Shown one piece after another: positions 48,020 through 60,259 of a stretch of 64,000 nt of DNA. The translations under genes and the position numbers were made by a program. The number at the start of each line of letters is the position of its first letter. Position 1 is the first letter of the stretch. The notes beneath the pieces were generated by a model. That model ran no database searches. It saw only the letters and a list, made by a program, of their open reading frames with translations, and was not told the DNA's origin. The stretch comes from Rhyacophila brunnea (Eukaryota; Arthropoda; Insecta; Trichoptera; Rhyacophilidae): assembly GCA_022495005.1 (NCBI GenBank), contig JAGYXB010000977.1, forward strand, positions 1-64,000, in the 5' to 3' direction.

Positions 48020-50504
48020 GCTATCTTAGTTTGTAATGGTAGAAAGATTTTAATTCAATTAGAAATTTAAGATTGAGTGGGACGACACTACTTGTGTATA
48101 CTGTATTGTTTCGTGAAATCTGTGTTCAATTGAAAAGGAGTGCCTATTATGTACCTATCTGATAATATTCATTTAATAAATCATAACCAATGTATTTTCA
48201 GGCTTTCGTTGTGTAGTGTGTATCAAGGAAGGTGTAAGAAAGACCATACTAGATAATATATGTAAGTATTCATTGCTAACAGTTGTTTATCAATCCGGTA
48301 CTCCAAGCAATTGGCAATCATTGGTCACACCATTTAGCCTGTGAAATTTTGAACAGCCTCTTCTTCAATAACCTACTGAAGTGCTAGGCTATCAGATAGT
48401 GATAGTTTATGGTCGTTCATACAATATACATAACCTAACCAGCAGTCTTCCAATTCTGAATGATTGAATTGCATGCAGAACTAAAGGTGCTTATACCATG
48501 TACTAGAAATGCATTAAGATAGTCTCTATCTGGCCTGCCATTTTTTTCAAACCAACTAGATATTGTCATCCTGGAAGACCACTAAATACCTTTCAGAAGA
48601 TGTATATAGCGGACCTGTAGGATATTGAGATGCCGGGGAAAATACAAGTAGGCTGGCTAGCAACAGTGACTCTTGGAAGTGCCAGGATGTGTCCATATGC
48701 TAGACCTGAGAAGCAGACATTGACAGAAAATAAAAAGAAATACATTTTTCATTTTTAAATTAGGTAGGTACTGAATTTTAGACACCTTAAATATTCGACA
48801 TTTTAAAAGTGACCCTCCTTTAAACCTTTAAAAATTGCGTGCACCACTGAACTTAATGTGTAGAAAGATTATATTTGAACCCATTGGCGGCCAAAAACAG
48901 AATGTGATATGCAAAACTTTCTGCTTCACCAGGCCACAGTGTAAGACAAGGCCTAGTGCAAACCATAGATGAGACAGCCCTTGTCAGACACTTGTTATTG
49001 TCGTAAAAAATAAGATAAAACAGTTTTGACTAGTACATTGCGACACTAAGTCAAATCAGTCTTAAGACTATGACAAATTTTTTGGTTGGTATGAAAATGG
49101 ATGTCACCGAGGCTGCTGCCCTGATAATCCTAGTATTTATTACACATTACAAAAGGCTAACAAAATATGCAAAAATTTATACACCGTAGTAACTTAACCT
49201 CGTAAACCTTATAGTAACCTAACCTCGAAAATTTATCAGATATTTTCAAATGTGTATCCAACTTTGATAATTTGTTAACATTGATTGGGACTTACATTAT
49301 GAGATATCCAGGGTTCCAGTGGCTAGCTCAGGTGTTGATCGAACCCCGGATTCACAAAAAAAAAATTAAATTTGAGACGAAAGGCATTCAAATAAAACAA
49401 AGTCTTTCGTGTTCGTAACGTGACGGTCTTGTCTTATATTTTTCTTAGTTTCACAGGTTTATATTTTTGGTTTTTACAGTTACAGTCGCAGGTCCCGTAT
49501 ACATTGAAAAAAGGACGCTCACTAACTTTTTTCCTCGGGGTTCCTTTTTTTGAAATTCCTCCGAACCCACGCCGACTTACTAAAGAGCTCTCGTGATTAG
49601 CCAAGTCTGATTGGATGATGTTTGGATTCGGCGAATCACGAACCTGACCCTGGCGCGCGAAGATTTTACCGTTGCACAATGCGCGGCAAAATTTACAACC
49701 TTTAAATACTTATTTATATATTATATTTAGTCTTAAAATTATCTCTTTCATCCATCATCATTTATACTTTAAAATTTATCTTAATTACACCTCCGCCCAG
49801 TAAGTGATTTTCACGCACCGGACGAAGGCCTTTACTCATGAATAAAATATTGACGTAGTTGAGCAGGGAACCAGATCAGGTGTTTTATTCAATTGTTTAT
49901 AGAGATCAGGGTAGCGGTTTGGCCTGTTTTTATTTAATATTTATAAAAATCAACAAAAGCCTGTTGATAACAGGTATGTGTCAATTACTTATGAAAACAC
50001 ATATCTTCATCTGGCTATACCAGCTAGTTCTTCCCATTTGCCCCTTTTAAATTGATGTTTGAATATTCTTTTGCCAATTTATTATAAAAAACCGGCGCTT
50101 TTCTATCTAACCGATTAATTTTTATTGTTTGTTCCTCATCTGTAAACACAGTTCTGCAAATAAAGCAAGACAAAACACGTCTCTTCCCTGCAGGCGCTCA
50201 GTTAATTCTGACAGAAAAGAGATGGGGCGCTAGACTCTTTTGTCATTGTCTGTACGCTGCATACATTTCAAAAGGAAGCAGACGGCAGTTAGTCATTTTC
50301 TCTATGAAACATCTCATCATCAGTGTGCACATCTTCATTTGTTCTCATGGTTCGAACTGGACACTTAGACTGTCTAACTATAGTCTGCGCTAGGCCAAAG
50401 GTTATATACATTTAGTTAAACAAAAATAAAAGTCATTTGATTATGTTTAAGTTAATGTATTGTTTAATTCATTTAAGTTTTTACAATATGGTAAACCACT
50501 TGAT
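48020..50504. other. Spacer, no firm gene
   Basis: Mostly unremarkable. The minus strand at 49434-49679 has an 81-codon frame in GC-richer DNA with a CCAAT-like motif nearby (aatcagacttgg), but no family motif or splice support, so it is not called. Confidence 0.4.
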
Positions 50505-51020
50505 GATTATTGTAGAATACATTGGTCATTCATTCAATAATTTACTTGATTTGGAAACATCAGTATGGAGGTAAAATGAAAACACATTGATATGAATTGT
50601 ATACATTTAGATTGATAGAAAACATAAATAGTCTTGGCTAAATTGTATAACAATAAGTTAATATTGATTGTAACATTTTTGTAGAATTCATTGGTCATTC
50701 ATTCATTCAATAATTCACTCAATTCATTGACTAACATTAAGTATGGAGTAAATGAAAAATACATTGATATGAACTGTAAACATGTATATTGACAAATGCA
50801 TAATAAATAAATCTAGGTAAGGTGTATAACATTAATTTGATGATGAGATTACTGTAGAATACATTGGTCATTCATTCAATAATTTACACGATTTTAAGTA
50901 AAATTATTATGGAGTAAATTAAAACATCCTGATATGAAGACTGAACATCTACACTGTTACACGGACAATAAATAAATTTAGGTAGGTAAGTATGTATATC
51001 ATTTGATTACGAGATTCCTT
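50505..51020. repeat. Tandem repeat, about three units of about 170 bp
   Basis: The motif gtagaatacattggtcattc starts at about 50512, 50681 and 50854 (spacings 169 and 173). Each unit continues with a similar order: ttcaataatttac, then tatggagtaaa, then cattgatatgaa, then aataaata, then ggtgtataac. The third unit is incomplete or diverged at its end. The units contain no open frame of note. Confidence 0.75.
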
Positions 51021-52127
51021 CAAAAAATATGCGGGCCTACACATAAACAATGTTAGCAAAGAGCAGCTAATAATACATTTGGTATGATATCTATTTAAGT
51101 ACACACCACAGACACTATTACAAATTATAACCAACGCTTACAGTAAAAGACAAGTACGCTAATACACAATATTATCGATACATAGCATTAAAGTCACCTA
51201 TAATGATATTACTTCTGTGTCTGCTCATGGACACGAGCATATTCCAGGGTCCCCTTAAGATTTAGCAAAAATATTGATTCTCAAAAGCTGCGAGCCTTGA
51301 GCTTAGGTTAGGTACCACATTTCTCAGACATATTGGAGTATAGGTAACAGCATTCACACATTAATACACTGGGACTTATTTGTCACAGAATACATTGGTG
51401 ACCTTTATACAACTTTGAGTTAATTGAACATAGATCATGCTGCAAGACTAATATACATTGTAGTACTGACTTAAACTGTTGAAGTAAGTAATACTGATAT
51501 TTAAAAATGCTTTCGGTATTTACAAGTAAAAAAAATATTGATGGTCTATTGCTAATCACATTAAAAAACAAAGTTGGAGTTGAAGATAGAATGGCACTTC
51601 AGAGTAGAAGTTTCTTAATCAGAAGCAGTTTTAGTCACTTGACCCCAAGTCAATATAAGTCGATATGAAGGTTGCTGAATCTGTGTAGTTTTAACTTAGT
51701 GACATAATGCCATGATACGTGGCAGATAATGGTGAATGACTTTCAACCGAACCAATGTTATGAAAGACGATATATCATTTTTTTCCTACTATATACAGTG
51801 GAAGAGGAAAACTTGAATCTTAAGAAATATGGGTGTACAGTTGCATCCATATCAGTAGTTATGAATATCAAGGATAAAAAAACCCAAAAGAAATAACCAG
51901 AGACGTAAACATTAGAAAGTTGGCATACATTTGCCATATCATTGTCATTCAAGGGAAGCTTTCCAGTAGGCGAGGCCCTGGCAAAAGAGATCAATAATCC
52001 CAGAGAATGATTTCAGGTCATTATTCTATCCTTACTTAGAGCTGCGACAAACATGGAAAAGGTGGTCAAAATCATCACAAACGTCCAATAGCGAATATGG
52101 CGCAAAAACAAGTTGACCTAACATTAC
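51021..52127. other. Spacer, no gene
   Basis: AT-rich, with no coding motif or repeat recognised. Confidence 0.4.
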
Positions 52128-52510
52128 TAATTGAAGCCTCCCCCTCAATAATGATCTATGTTACATTTGGGCATTTTGAGATAATCAAAGAAAACTGTTT
52201 TGTTGAGAAGAAATTATTTATAATTAATAGGCCTCTCCTGAATTTTTGTATTCCTCTTCCAATTTTCCATGTCAATTCTTTGTGAAGTCTTTTGCATCCG
52301 CAGGGTTAACAAAAACTATCGTGTCATCCTCCATTTTGATAAATGCATAGATCATTATTGTAGAGTGGCCAATATAATGGATCAAAAACAAGTGACTTAT
52401 AACATATGTTATTAGATCAAATGCAATGTGATGTAGATCATTGTTGCATATTTCGATCAAAGCTGCCAAAATGTAACATTATATCATTATTGAGGGGGAG
52501 GCTTCAATTA
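52128..52510. mobile_element. MITE with 46-bp terminal inverted repeats
   Basis: The left end taattgaagcctccccctca is mirrored by tgagggggaggcttcaatta at the right, and the match extends over about 46 bp (including ataatgat and atgttacat / atgtaacat) with few differences. Total length is 383 bp. A TA dinucleotide at both ends fits a Tc1/mariner-type target site, but this is not decisive. No coding sequence. Confidence 0.75.
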
Positions 52511-52906
52511 TTGTTATCAGTGATTTAAAAGTATAATTCAACTTGTCGTAATGTTGATTCACAGTATGCCAGTATGTTTCATACCTATATCAATCATTGA
52601 GTGGCATTGAGGTGCTAATGCGACATAGGTTATTGCGAATAGGAAAGGAAGGACATAAATCGTCAAATCTCTTGTGTAACATAGAAATGAAACGTAATTA
52701 TTCACAAACTAGACAACTTCATGGATGCGGCAGAGCAGACTCTTCTACCAAATTAATGAAGTGTCTGCATCTATGATTTTAAAAGACTAATAAAGACGAA
52801 AACTACTATGTACATAAAATACTGATAAATTTATTAAATTATTAGCGAGTATCACATTAAATGTATTAAATTCATTTAAATATTAATTGTATGTGTTGTA
52901 CAGTGA

Positions 52907-52919
52907 CCCCCCCCCCCCC
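52907..52919. repeat. Poly-C run
   Basis: Thirteen consecutive C bases in otherwise AT-rich DNA, just upstream of a LINE tail. Confidence 0.7.
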
Positions 52920-52934
52920 GTTGTCTCACATGCA

Positions 52935-53290
52935 TAAGTGCGGTGACTCCATTGGGCAGGCCACGTCTCACGGGTGGAAGACATCCAACCACTTAAGGCT
53001 AAGCATATGCTGACGCGCAAGCATGCAGCAATCTGTGCTGGCAGTACAACGAGCCGCCCTGCACTACGCGGACTGCATCGTCTGCATACATTTAGCCTAA
53101 GAGGCTCCTCTTCAATAGACCAGAAGGGAAAAGGAAGGTTGGAAGACCGAGACTGAGGTAGTTGGACTGTGTAAACATAGACACAACATCCTGGAAGCTA
53201 AGACAGTAGTGCGGCAGACAGAGGAAAGTGGAGACATATGTTGGAGATGGCCATCACATTGAGTTGAATTACCAATGTTGATGATGATGA
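52935..53290 (+). pseudogene. LINE ORF2 C-terminal tail with TGA-repeat end
   Basis: The plus strand reads WAGHVSRVEDIQPLKAK near 52955 and, about 150 bp on, EGKRKVGRPRLR, a stop, and LDCVNID. This is the WAGHxxR ... GKRxxGRPxxRWxDxVxxD arrangement of LINE C termini. It is from a family different from those at 9735 and 25270. It ends near a tgatgatgatgataaa run. The segment between the two motif blocks is scrambled, and stops interrupt it. Confidence 0.7.
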
Positions 53291-53294
53291 TAAA

Positions 53295-54061
53295 TCAAAA
53301 TATATTATATTTAAAACTTTTAACACCTGTTTTTAAATAGGTTCTTTTCCAGACACATTTAAATTAAAATGAAGTCTTTATATGTACATCGTTGACTATT
53401 TATTATACTGTGAAATTGTTTTTACTTTACGATTATAATACGGTGCATGTAAATTACATGTGCTTTTATGAACGGAAATAATAGCACTCATTGCTTCTTG
53501 CTAGCATTGCCTATGTGTGAGTCCGCTTGAGAAACCCATTGACTTTTACTGACTAACACTCTTAAATATAATACGTTGAATTCATAATGATCATTCTACA
53601 ATGATTGGTCCTAATCGCAATGCTTAATTGGACGGTGATGGAATATTCTGTCTCCCGGCACCTTGAAGTTTTGTGACACAATTGTCAATCTGTAAAAAGA
53701 AAATAGAAAAAAACCACATTATTAATCGCTTCAACGTTCTGACAAAAGACCTAAAACGTGTGTCAACATCACTATATCTAAACTGTTTAATATAAATGAA
53801 GTTTGTTGCCTTTATTGAAGATATTTTTTTTACCACCTATGGAAACTCAAAACATATGGCACCGTGTAATTCAATTTTTCGAGCGACATGACAACTCAAA
53901 GAAAATACAATTTGTTCTAATACTGTAGAGCCTACAATATACGGTTCATTTTACGCTGCTAGACTTAATTAGAGGGCGGTGCCACCTAGCTCACTCATCT
54001 TTATCTTGTTAAATTGGTCGCTTTGAATTTTTCACCAATCGATTTTTCATACTTTTTGTGA
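53295..54061. other. Spacer, no gene
   Basis: No coding or repeat signal recognised. Confidence 0.4.
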
Positions 54062-54063
54062 TA

Positions 54064-55364
54064 CGAGGGTGGGTCAATAATTCCTTAGAAAAAAGCATTA
54101 AAACAGTTTTGATTTTTGTATTTTTTTTTTATTTCTCAACATAATCTCCTTGGAGCTCAATACACTTGGTTAGACGTTTCTCAATTTTTTTAAACCGTCA
54201 GAAAAATAAGTTTTCGGAAGGTCCTCAAAATAAGCATTTGTCCGATCGATGACTTCTTCATTTGAAAAAAAACGTTGTCCACTTAGCCATTTTTTTAAGT
54301 TTGGAAAAAGGAAAAAGTCACTGGGGGCTAAATCTGGCGAATACGGTGGGTGGTCGACCAATTCGAACTTCAATTCTTCAATTTTAGCCATTGATCGTAA
54401 ACATGTGTGAACACGGGCATTGTCCTGATGAAAGAGGATTTTTTTCCTGTTTAAATGAGGCCGTTTTTCTTCAATTTCGTTTTTTAGCTGGTCCAATAAA
54501 GATGCATAATAATCCCCTGTTATTGTTTTTCCTTTTTCCAAATAGTCAACGAAAATAATTTCACGTGCATTCCAAAATACAGTAGCCATAACCTTACCAG
54601 CTGATTTTACGGTTTTCGCCTTCTTTGGACATGGTTTGCCTTCGCAATCCACTGCTTTGACTGTTCTTTCGTCTCGGGAGTATAGTGGTGTATCCATGTT
54701 TCATCTACAGTCACAAAGCGACGAAAAAATTCATCCGGATTGCGTTGCATGAGCGACAACAGGGCTTTAGAGGCCACCAACCTATTGCGTTTATTGTCGA
54801 CTGTGAGCAAACGCGGCACCCATCTTGCAGAAATATTTTTCATGCCCAATTTGTCATGTAAAATAGAAATGACGCTACCTTTGAGATCCCTGTAACCTCA
54901 ATTATCTCACTCAACTTTAATCTTCGGTCACTTAACACCATATCGTGGATTTTATTGATCATTTCTGGTGTAGCCACCTCTACAGGACGTCCTGAGCGTG
55001 GTTCATCCTTTGTTGATGTACGACCACGTTTAAATTCATTTAACCAGTTATAAATAGTTGCAAGTGAAGGAGCAGATATGCCGTGAACTAAATCCAACTC
55101 ATTTTTTATTTCCTTTGCTGTTAACCCTTTTATATTAAAATGTTTAATAACAGCTCTAAACTCAATTTTCTCCATTTTCCATTTTTCCATTTTCCACAAG
55201 CAACTTTTTTTTTTAAATGTACGAGAAACACACAACAACCCGACCAATCTGATTGAAACTTCGCAGCATACTGAATCGATAGTGCCGCTGCATGAAAACA
55301 AACCGCTTACAGTACTAGTCGCGCCACCTGTCGGCTTTTCTAAGGACTTATTGACCCACCCTCG
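54064..55364 (-). mobile_element. Complete mariner-like element with TA duplication
   Basis: The 1301-bp element has terminal inverted repeats of about 25 bp: cgagggtgggtcaataattc at the left and, in reverse complement, cgagggtgggtcaataagtc at the right. TA flanks both ends (54062-54063 and 55365-55366). The length and the single minus-strand transposase are exactly those of a full-length mariner (usually about 1.3 kb). The TIRs are almost intact, so the copy could still be mobilised by an enzyme supplied from elsewhere, although its own gene is broken. Confidence 0.92.
54129..55175 (-). pseudogene. Mariner transposase (DD34D), inactivated by three frameshifts
   Basis: A mariner transposase excises and inserts DNA at TA sites. 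The frame begins at MEKIEFRAVIKHF (55175), and an N-terminal helix-turn-helix region follows with FKRGRTSTKDEPRSGRP. The catalytic triad is visible: Asp in FVTVDETWIHHY, Asp in FHQDNARVH, and Asp in SPDLAPSDFFLF, with 34 residues between the last two, the DD34D signature. Two further signatures, WVPRLLT and the DETW segment, are kept. Frameshifts lie near 54885 (after the VTGIS segment), near 54645 (after WIAK) and near 54185 (an A run). Beyond the last, KRLTKCIELQGDYVEK and a stop appear in another frame. Allowing for these, the chain is about 348 aa, the normal family length. Irritans-like subfamily is my impression only. Confidence 0.9.
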
Positions 55365-55366
55365 TA

Positions 55367-57296
55367 CCTAACAGGTAAAGATACTTCGATAGAAACTATA
55401 ATGGGGAGTACGGGAGCATCTGATTTTTGTGTGCTTTGAGTAATGCCTTATAAACTTTTTGTGAATTCAATAACTTACCACACCGCCTCCTGTGGGCTTT
55501 CTTACTTGACATGGAATTGCAGTCGACATAGTCCATAAAATAAATTGAAATGTTCTAGCACTAACTGCATATTGTTGTTTTTAAACGCTCATAATGACAT
55601 AATTTCTTTATAAGTTAAGGGAAATGTTAAATAATCATTTACTATCTATAGTCTTCACCGATAGTGAGTCATTGTCATCGCAGTAGATGTTTAAAAATCA
55701 ATAGATTATCTATCTCAAAATGGACAGCATCTACCCAAATTCAGAAGTTAACAGGCTTGACTCCTGACCAATGAATTGCAAGTTTAAATCAGGTATCTCG
55801 GTCTACTTTATTTACTTATTAGTAATGACATGTCATTCCACCAAGAATAAACAGTAAATATAATTAATAATAGGTACTAATTTGTTTTTTTTTTCAATCA
55901 ATATGTATGTAATCAATGTGTATTTGATCCTGTGCAACGAACCAATGGGTTGTTTGAATAACTAACAACCATATATCTCGTAAAGTCTTTTAAGATACAT
56001 CTCACATTTTGTGGTCTTGAAGAAAATGGGAGAAGTGGGTAGACTAGCACTACATCCATGACTTGGCGACTGCTTAATTTAGAAAAAAAAATTGATACAT
56101 TGTTCCGCGGGAGTATGGAGTGAGGCCCGGACATTCTGTACGCAAGTTATCATTATGAGATTAAATAACACTTCCAATTATATTAAATATTTTTATTTCC
56201 GAAATACACTGCTGCATTTATTGTTTCTACACTAAGTACATATTCCTATATCTTGGGAATCAGATTTCACTATGATGTGTGACGTATGCCTGTGCAGCAG
56301 TATTACACTTATTTATCTGATATTTTTACAATATGTCATCATCCGACTGGGAATTGCTGACTAAGGAAGATGGGAAATATTTCATAATACATTATAAAAA
56401 ATTGTTAGTATGCTTTCAGCAATTGTCTAAAGTGAACGTGTTATTGAACTAAAGTTTTTAAATAAATAATACTTTAAATTCCAATTGTAATTTTTTAATT
56501 ATTAATACTTTGGTACTGTGAGAATATTGTGAGCAAAATAGCGATCTTGAAAACAGACTATATGTGTCGCTACATTTCAAAATCAGCCAAGTCCACCTTT
56601 AGGTATTTTTGACATTTTTGTGAATTGCTGAATAACTACTGCTTTCTAACATTTCTGCATTATCAAAATATGGAACTTATTAATTTTAAATATTCTATAC
56701 TCAAAATAATATAAACTTTCACCTTTCTGACTGTGTATTTGAGAAAACAAAAAGCTGTTTTTCTCCTATTCATTTATTATGGGCTGATTTTGAAATCTAG
56801 CGACACATCAAGAAATGTTTTAAAACCGTTTGTGTTTTAGTGTAAAGTGGAAAATCAGTTAAAGTTGTATACCTACTGTGTATATACCAGTGAGTTTCAC
56901 AGTTATTTGATATCTCTGCGACAAGCCTGAAACCTTGAATAACAAAAAAAGAAAGTCAAGAAAGGAAAGAAAAGTAAGTCGATAAATTTTAGTACTAAAT
57001 TAAACTAATTCATCAAATACACTTTTGAGGGTGCCATCTGCTAATGTCTAATAGATTATTTTCAAAAATGTTAAACTTTACTAACTAATCACTTATCTTC
57101 AAACTAAAATACCTTTTATATATGAATAAAAGTAAAAATGCCTATTAAATTATACAAAGACATTATTTGATATCGAAGTGTCAACTATGAATCAAGGTAT
57201 AGATATACTATTAATGGTTCCTTGATACAAACCAAGCCACAAAAGCTGGTTGCCAATATTAACAAAATTTGCAAAACGCTTCACCGTTTCTGTGTA
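55367..57296. other. Spacer, no gene
   Basis: AT-rich sequence without recognised genes or repeats. A 73-codon minus-strand frame at 55913-56134 has no family motif. Confidence 0.4.
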
Positions 57297-57300
57297 TTAA

Positions 57301-58336
57301 GGGGGATCATTATGCCAACAGAGAACCTAGCGTAAAAATACGAAGCTTTCAATTTTAGATTTTTTTTGATAATTTACAATTTGAACTGTATTAATTAATA
57401 AATATATATCTGAAAACATTAAAAAGATTTTTTTGTTTTTTTTAAGTCAAAGATAAACTAACAATTATTGTAAAAAAAATGTGAATTTGTCACATATTTG
57501 GTACATAGCTTTCGTTATTCTTACATTATTTTTATGGTTATATTTATTATTAAAATTTAGTTTATTAAGTTTCTAACCGTTTAGATTTTTGACTAATTTT
57601 GCGCGCGTGTTTGAACATGTATTTAAAATATATTAAAAATATTTTTTTTAAAACGGTACATGTTCAAACACGCGCGTTACCATGATTTTACTCCCTACTT
57701 CATTTATCGTTTGTCAATTTATGACTACGGCCGTATGTTGTAGCTTAGCCGCTGGGAAATCCCAATAGAAATGGCGTATTTCAAAAAAATACTACCTTAT
57801 TCTTAGGTCAATAATTATTATAAAGCAAACATTATTCGTAGAATGTTAATCACATTTGAATGGTCAAAGACATAGCTTATAATCAGTATCTTTAGAATTA
57901 TCTTAAAATGTGTTAATCTTGCCCATTTTTTGAATAATAAAATGCCTAATTCTTGTCAAATTTGGGATCACAGAGATTATCAATATAATTTTTTATCGTA
58001 AATATTTCACTATAATAATGTCGATATAAATTATTTTTTTTTTTTTTATAAATGCGTTTAAAAATTAATAAATGTAAAAAATCTTAACACCATTGCACAT
58101 TTATTTACTGAAATATGACTACATTCTAAAACATTAGAGCGAAAGGTTTAAAAGAACACTATTTTATGTAATAAAAATACTTTATGCAGTCATCAAATGT
58201 TTAAAATAAATATAAAGGATAATAAGGCTTCAAAATTATATAAATAGATTATCTACAACGTTTAAGGTATGTCCAGAATCATGCTTTAAAAATAGCATAA
58301 AACCTCCATTTTGACCTACGCGGCGCACGTCCCCCC
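57301..58336. mobile_element. Chimeric palindromic element: family B left part joined to family A right part
   Basis: TTAA flanks both ends (57297-57300 and 58337-58340). From 57301 (gggggatcattatgcc...) to about 57598 the sequence matches the family B left arm at 18425-18720. From about 57601 (gcgcgcgtgtttgaacatgt) to 58336 it matches the loop and right arm of family A, ending cgcgtccccc-like with cccccc. The junction falls at the family A loop border. One intact pair of TTAA sites around two unlike ends suggests that the chimera moved as a unit, or formed by recombination between two TTAA elements. Confidence 0.75.
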
Positions 58337-58489
58337 TTAAGAAAATTCGAACTGATATTAGTAAATCATTAAAAGATTCCTGCAAACAAACCAAAATTTC
58401 AGTTTTTCATAATAAATAATGAGTAAGTATTAAACAAGGTAAAATAATTGTCTGCTTTAGAAATGCATATGTAGTATTTTAAAAAGAAA

Positions 58490-58575
58490 AAATCATAGTT
58501 CGGATTATCCGTATTTTTCATTTATCCGTGCCACCTCTCCCCCCCATTAGCCCGGATAATCCGGAGTCTACTGTA
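58490..58575 (-). mobile_element. pogo/Tigger-like transposon end
   Basis: Read on the minus strand from 58575, tacagtagactccggattat, then ccgggctaatggggggga, and a second cggataatccg inside. This resembles terminal sequences of pogo/Tigger-group elements (CAGTxxACTCxCGxTTATCCG). The matching opposite end was not found, so it is a solo or truncated end. Confidence 0.5.
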
Positions 58576-58690
58576 TTTTAAATACAGTGACGACTGTTGC
58601 ATGACTATTAGTTAATTTAGAGCAGCGATGGACGGATAAAATGGCCAAACTAATCGCTGAAAACGAATAAAAAAGGAAGGAAGTAAGTAA

Positions 58691-58823
58691 GGTGTAGGTG
58701 GCTAAATTGGTAAATCACATTGGCCGAAATTCGATGGAAGTCACGCATGGCATCATCAAGGTTTTTTTCTAATTAGTGTGTTTCTAAGGTATTTCCAAAT
58801 TATGTATGTTCAATAAAGAATGT
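58691..58823 (+). repeat. SINE-like repeat, family 1 copy 3
   Basis: Starts ggtgtaggtggctaaattgg (A-box-like), has a B-box-like gaaattcgatgg about 30 bp on, and ends ttccaaattatgtatgttca then ataaagaat. It has the best-kept tail of the three copies. Confidence 0.5.
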
Positions 58824-58827
58824 TATA

Positions 58828-59180
58828 CAGGAGGCCCTCGACTTTCGTATGTAATTGGCTCCTGAAAATGTGTTTGAAAGTAGACAGACGGATGTAAAAA
58901 ATACATCAAAAAATGTAATTTAAAATATTTAATTATCAATGGGTATAATAAAGTTAATGAGCATGCGTATTAGCAATCAGGTGTTTTCTTTATAAACATG
59001 TCAAGAGATAGTTGAATATCACCCTTTTACGTATTTGAGAAGATGACGGGGAGCGGAGGAGAGATAAGCGACTGCATGGAAGCGCACAGTTTTTGCATTA
59101 ACAAAAATCTAAATTTTAAGAAATGTACGAAATAGCGAATTGTGCGAAAGTAGAATGTTCAAAAGTCGTAGGTTGTCTGA
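58828..59180. mobile_element. Possible second pogo/Tigger-like relic
   Basis: The left end acaggaggccctcgactttc, then gtatgtaattggctcctg, resembles Tigger-like termini. About 300 bp on, a loosely inverted string (gcgaaagtagaatgttcaaa) could be the degenerate right end. The interior has no coding motif. Confidence 0.4.
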
Positions 59181-59554
59181 ATTCTCAAATCTTGCAACAT
59201 TATTTGTTGAAAAAAAATGGTTAATCAAAATTATTACCAAATGCATGTACATTATGGTGAATGTCACGCCAACGAGAGGCAGCCATCTTCAAAATTTACA
59301 GCCTGAAACAGCTGTCACAATATCGTAAAATACTTTGTTTCTATTATTACCTACCTATATTTTAATTTTAGTGGTATATAAAACATTTGAGGGTTTTACT
59401 GAGCTATGCAGTATTTATTAGCCTTCCTGAATATACTCACCATTGGAGGCACCGTTTTTCCCCACATAGACATCCACAAGTATACGTGGATATCTCATGA
59501 TGGACACATTAGGATGCAGATAAAATCATTATCTAGAGCGCTTTAATTAATGGA

Positions 59555-60200
59555 CAGGGATTCTCGCTGATCTCGTTAACAAAAGCCTACAGGACAACAT
59601 CATCAGATGCACTTCCTGTTCTGGCAGGGCTGCCGCCCCTCGACTTGCACGTCTAAGTGCGACGATCGACCACCCTCTTCTTGAGAAAGATTAACACCAC
59701 CACCGAGATATGAAGACATACCTTACAGGCAAACTATCAGCAAGCTAGTCTACAAGACAGCACTTGATACATGGCAGTCAAAGTGTTGGCATCCACCAAA
59801 GAGCGACAAACGTATCTGTTTCTTCCAGATGTGTCCTGCAGGCTTCAGATGAGACAGTTGAGACCAACACACTGGGTAAGCCAGTACAGCAATGGGCCGA
59901 AATGCACATGCGGGCACAACCATCAAAACACTGAACACATCCTCTGGGACTACCCGCTGATGAGATTCGACCGAGCAGAGCTATTTGCCAGAGTCTTATA
60001 CACAAATGGGCCCAATTGGCCATGCCGACTTGATATCAAGCAAGACCAACTTTGAGGCATTTCAAAAGTTTGGTGCATCGTATGGAGGACAGAATAATTC
60101 CAATCCCTCCTTAGATTCATCACTTTCAACTCCTGACTCCTCTGTTTCGGCAGAGTTTCAGTACACGGGTACAGAGGACATTTCATATCATTAAAGATAA
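59555..60200 (+). pseudogene. R1-like LINE 3' end of ORF2
   Basis: The plus strand reads LTKAYRTTSSDALPVLAGLP and PLDLHV at about 59575-59655. Next comes LDTWQSK, then, in a shifted frame, WHPPKSDKR. From 59821 it reads LPDVSCRLQMRQLRPTHWVS, then CTCGHNHQNTEHILWDYP. RAYRTxSxDAxxVLAGxPPxDL is the post-RT motif of R1/Jockey-type LINEs, and the final CxCGxxxQxxEHxxxxCP is their zinc-knuckle-like C terminus (the last Cys is replaced by Tyr here). Stops and frameshifts at 59657, 59690 and around 59800 show that it is dead. Repeat E follows at 60260. Confidence 0.85.
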
Positions 60201-60259
60201 ATGACAGCAGAGCAAGTCAAGATTCTTTTTTATTTTCTAAACTCTTTCTTTAATCACTA

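Noticed and set aside
49434..49679. 81-codon minus-strand frame in GC-richer DNA with a CCAAT-like motif
   Set aside because: No family motif, splice site or start context strong enough to call a gene.
50505..51020. CRISPR-like array
   Set aside because: Only three units of about 170 bp that are similar throughout; there is no short repeat/unique spacer pattern, and the DNA is eukaryotic.
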